DNA of 33,192 nucleotides. Source: Phenylobacterium sp. RIFCSPHIGHO2_01_FULL_69_31 (GTDB taxonomy: Bacteria; Pseudomonadota; Alphaproteobacteria; Caulobacterales; Caulobacteraceae). Both the position numbers and the translations under genes were made by a program. Under the pieces are notes generated by a model. That model saw only the letters and a list, made by a program, of their open reading frames with translations. It had not been told where the DNA came from and made no database searches. Positions 31,710-33,192 of this stretch are shown here, one piece after another; position 1 is the stretch's first letter, and each line of letters begins with the position of its first letter. The DNA is taken from positions 1 through 33,192 of the forward strand of contig NZ_MHXN01000035.1 of NCBI RefSeq assembly GCF_001824475.1. The letters are read 5' to 3'.

Positions 31710-32279
31710 CTACGCCGACTGTCGTTCGGTCGACGCGAAATGCTGGACGGCGTCGATCACCATCCGACGCACGCACCAGCGCGCGTAAAGCCCCGCAAGG
31801 GCTGGAAGCCACCTCGCCCACCCCCGGCTCGGCAGGGCGTAGTCGATCCAGACGGACAGGCGCGAACCGGCCCCCTCTTCGGTGATGGCGAAGCCCATCT
31901 CGTATCCGCCGATGACCAGGAGCCTCGGCTCCCCCGTTGTGCGCCAGACCTTACGGTGCGGCGGGTCGCGGACCGTGACCACCTCGTCGACAAAGAGCGA
32001 CAAGCCAAACGCCGCGCCGCCCATGCGGATGTGCGAGCCCACCGCCTGGCCACGCCCCGCGTCGAACTCGTAGGTCATACGACCGCCGCCCATCATCACG
32101 GACGGTCGGCCCATGTGCTCGGCCAACCGGGTCTGGTCGTCCAGGCGGTCGAACACGGCCCGCGGCCGCGCGGGCGTCCGAGCGGTCGCCTCGCGGCGAT
32201 GGCGGAACGCACCGACCTGGGGCCGGGCGCCGCCACCGGCGCCGGTCGGCGATGGTCCGACGGACTTGGCTCTCGGCAT
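31710..32279 (-). CDS. SRPBCC-fold protein of unknown function
   Basis: This 189-residue protein has a basic, Pro/Arg-rich N-terminal 45 residues and then a SRPBCC (START-like) fold: VFDRLDDQTRLAEHMGRPSVMMGGGRMTYEFDAGRGQAVGSHIRM, FVDEVVTVRDPPHRKVWRTTG, GFAITEEGAGSRLSVWIDYALP and a last long helix. These proteins bind hydrophobic ligands; no specific ligand can be named. The ATG at 32279 has GGAGG five bases upstream. It lies at the island edge with no clear link to metal resistance. Confidence 0.72.
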   Translation of the reverse strand: MPRAKSVGPSPTGAGGGARPQVGAFRHRREATARTPARPRAVFDRLDDQTRLAEHMGRPSVMMGGGRMTYEFDAGRGQAVGSHIRMGGAAFGLSLFVDEVVTVRDPPHRKVWRTTGEPRLLVIGGYEMGFAITEEGAGSRLSVWIDYALPSRGWARWLPALAGLYARWCVRRMVIDAVQHFASTERQSA

Positions 32280-32346
32280 GGCGACCTCCAATCGATCGTA
32301 GCGTGACGCCGCCCGGAGAGGCGCAGGCGTGACCGCGCCAGTGCGC

Positions 32347-32799
32347 TCAGCAGCGCGGGGCTTTGTCCTTCGTTTCCTCCGCCGCCGGGGTCTTGGCGGC
32401 GAACGGCTCCGGCGCCATCAAGAGGATAAAGGTCAGTCCAGCGCCCAGCGCCATGAGCAGCCACTCCCCGAGGCCGGCGGCGAAGCCCGCGAGCGCGGAT
32501 ACCCAGACCGCTGCGGCGGTCGTCACGCCGTGGATCGAGCGGCCGCAGGCCGGGTGCATGATCACGCCGGCGCCGACGAATCCGACCCCCATCAGCACCC
32601 CTTGGAGCACGGTGCTGATGACCCGCGCGTCGTCGCTGTGGAGCCGCATGGCGATGACGCCGGCCATGGCGCCGGCTGTGGCGATCAACGCGAACGTGCG
32701 CGCGCCGACGAAGCGGATCCGCCGGGACCGCTCGAGCCCGATCAGAAAGCCCACGGCCGCGGCGGCGACGACCCGAAGGACCAGGTCGAGATCAGACAT
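32347..32799 (-). CDS. MgtC/SapB-family membrane protein
   Basis: This 150-residue protein has about four membrane helices and the family signature VGFLIGLERSRRIRFVGARTFALIATAGAMAGV, with later GVLMGVGFVGAGVIMHPACGRSIHGVTTAAAVWVSALAG. MgtC/SapB proteins are inner-membrane proteins linked to magnesium limitation and to control of membrane ATPases, but most members have no proven role. Its start overlaps the end of the phosphoribosyl-pyrophosphate synthetase gene by eight bases, so the two are cotranscribed. Confidence 0.85.
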   Translation of the reverse strand: MSDLDLVLRVVAAAAVGFLIGLERSRRIRFVGARTFALIATAGAMAGVIAMRLHSDDARVISTVLQGVLMGVGFVGAGVIMHPACGRSIHGVTTAAAVWVSALAGFAAGLGEWLLMALGAGLTFILLMAPEPFAAKTPAAEETKDKAPRC

Positions 32800-33192
32800 C
32801 AGCGACTTCCTCGCGCAGGACGGTCGCGATGAGCGGGGCCACGGAGATGGCGTTCGTGGCGTGCGGCACTGCGTCAGTGGAGACGACGCGCGCCGAAGCG
32901 CCGGCGACCTCGGTCAGGGCGTCGTCCCCGAAGATCGCGTGCACGATGGCGCAGATCGGGGGCGGGAACCCCCGCAAGCCGAGCTCGCGGGCCGCCGCCG
33001 TCAAGGTACGGCCGGAAGACGCAATGTCGTCGATCAGCACCGGCTGACGTCCGGCGAATGCGGTGAGGTCGGGAAAGGTGATCCTGACGTCGCGATCGCC
33101 GAACCGCTCTTTGCGCAACACGACCACCGGGGCGTCAGCGGCCGCGGCCACGTCCGAAGCCCATTGCTCACTCTCGCTGTCCGGTCCGATCA
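32792..33192 (-). CDS. Ribose-phosphate pyrophosphokinase-like protein (partial, N-terminus outside window)
   Basis: The frame is open to the window edge and reads IGPDSESEQWASDVAAAADAPVVVLRKERFGDRDV at its visible start, so about the last 132 residues are present. The PRPP loop VLIDDIASSGRTL is clear, followed by AIVHAIFGDDALTEV and STDAVPHATNAISVAPLIA, as in ribose-phosphate diphosphokinases. This enzyme makes PRPP from ribose-5-phosphate and ATP. Whether it is the housekeeping enzyme or a catabolic paralogue cannot be told from the fragment. Confidence 0.85.
   Translation of the reverse strand, partial: IGPDSESEQWASDVAAAADAPVVVLRKERFGDRDVRITFPDLTAFAGRQPVLIDDIASSGRTLTAAARELGLRGFPPPICAIVHAIFGDDALTEVAGASARVVSTDAVPHATNAISVAPLIATVLREEVADV

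Overview
The window is GC-rich and densely coded. Its gene content (TonB-dependent receptors, CopA/CopB, CopC/CopD and Cus copper systems, DmeR/DmeF, CnrYXH-type regulation, Tat-exported copper oxidase) suggests an alphaproteobacterium, most likely in or near the Caulobacteraceae. That assignment is inferred from protein style only; no rRNA or tRNA gene is present. I see no CRISPR array, phage module or replication origin. The window is a heavy-metal (mainly copper, with some cobalt/nickel) resistance island bearing clear scars of duplication, truncation and IS activity.

Layout. 1-2187 (+): a two-repeat DUF305 lipoprotein, then copC1-copD1. 2208-3274: the 3' third of a decayed cusA. 3261-3995 (-): a HutC-like GntR regulator. 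4052-5547 (-): two overlapping PepSY membrane proteins. 5620-7695 (-): three gene fragments welded together, namely two TonB-receptor C-termini and the N-terminus of a nickel-type MFS pump. 7952-9192 (-): dmeF-like CDF exporter and its RcnR/DmeR-type repressor. 9434-10736 (+): copC2-copD2. 10849-12132 (-): an ATP-grasp-like enzyme of unknown function. 12299-18697 (+): small Cys-rich exported protein, cusC, cusB (with a fused CusF domain), cusA and a broken lipoprotein gene. 18698-19332: an IS3-family remnant. 19333-19485: a copB remnant. 19492-22065 and 22062-23912 (-): DUF411 protein, HMA copper chaperone, DUF305-type membrane protein, copB, copA. 24034-25333 (-): a CnrY-CnrX-CnrH-like regulatory trio. 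25454-26626 (+): acyltransferase. 26693-27480 (-): DUF305 protein and a Cys-rich copper-storage-like protein. 27811-28582 (-): two small Met/His-rich exported proteins. 28714-28992 (-) and 29085-31436 (+): CsoR-type repressor and divergent Cu(I) P-type ATPase. 31433-33192 (-): small lipoprotein, SRPBCC protein, MgtC/SapB protein and a partial phosphoribosyl-pyrophosphate synthetase, which look like the ordinary chromosomal edge.

How it works together (inference from families). The P-type ATPase exports cytoplasmic Cu(I) under a CsoR repressor. CusCBA moves periplasmic Cu(I)/Ag(I) out of the cell. CopA oxidises Cu(I) and CopB handles copper at the outer membrane. CopC/CopD, DUF305, DUF411, HMA, Csp-like and Met-rich proteins bind or shuttle copper. 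DmeF removes Co/Ni.

The regulatory layer is the most striking part. There is a CueR/HmrR-type promoter in front of copA and a weaker one before the HMA chaperone. A CnrX-like sensor keeps all five metal ligands of Cupriavidus CnrX at exact spacing. Two perfect FNR/FixK boxes (TTGAT-N4-ATCAA) lie upstream of the cus operon and of a Met-rich protein gene, suggesting that oxygen status feeds into copper handling. The least understood protein is the ATP-grasp-like enzyme divergent from the cus operon.
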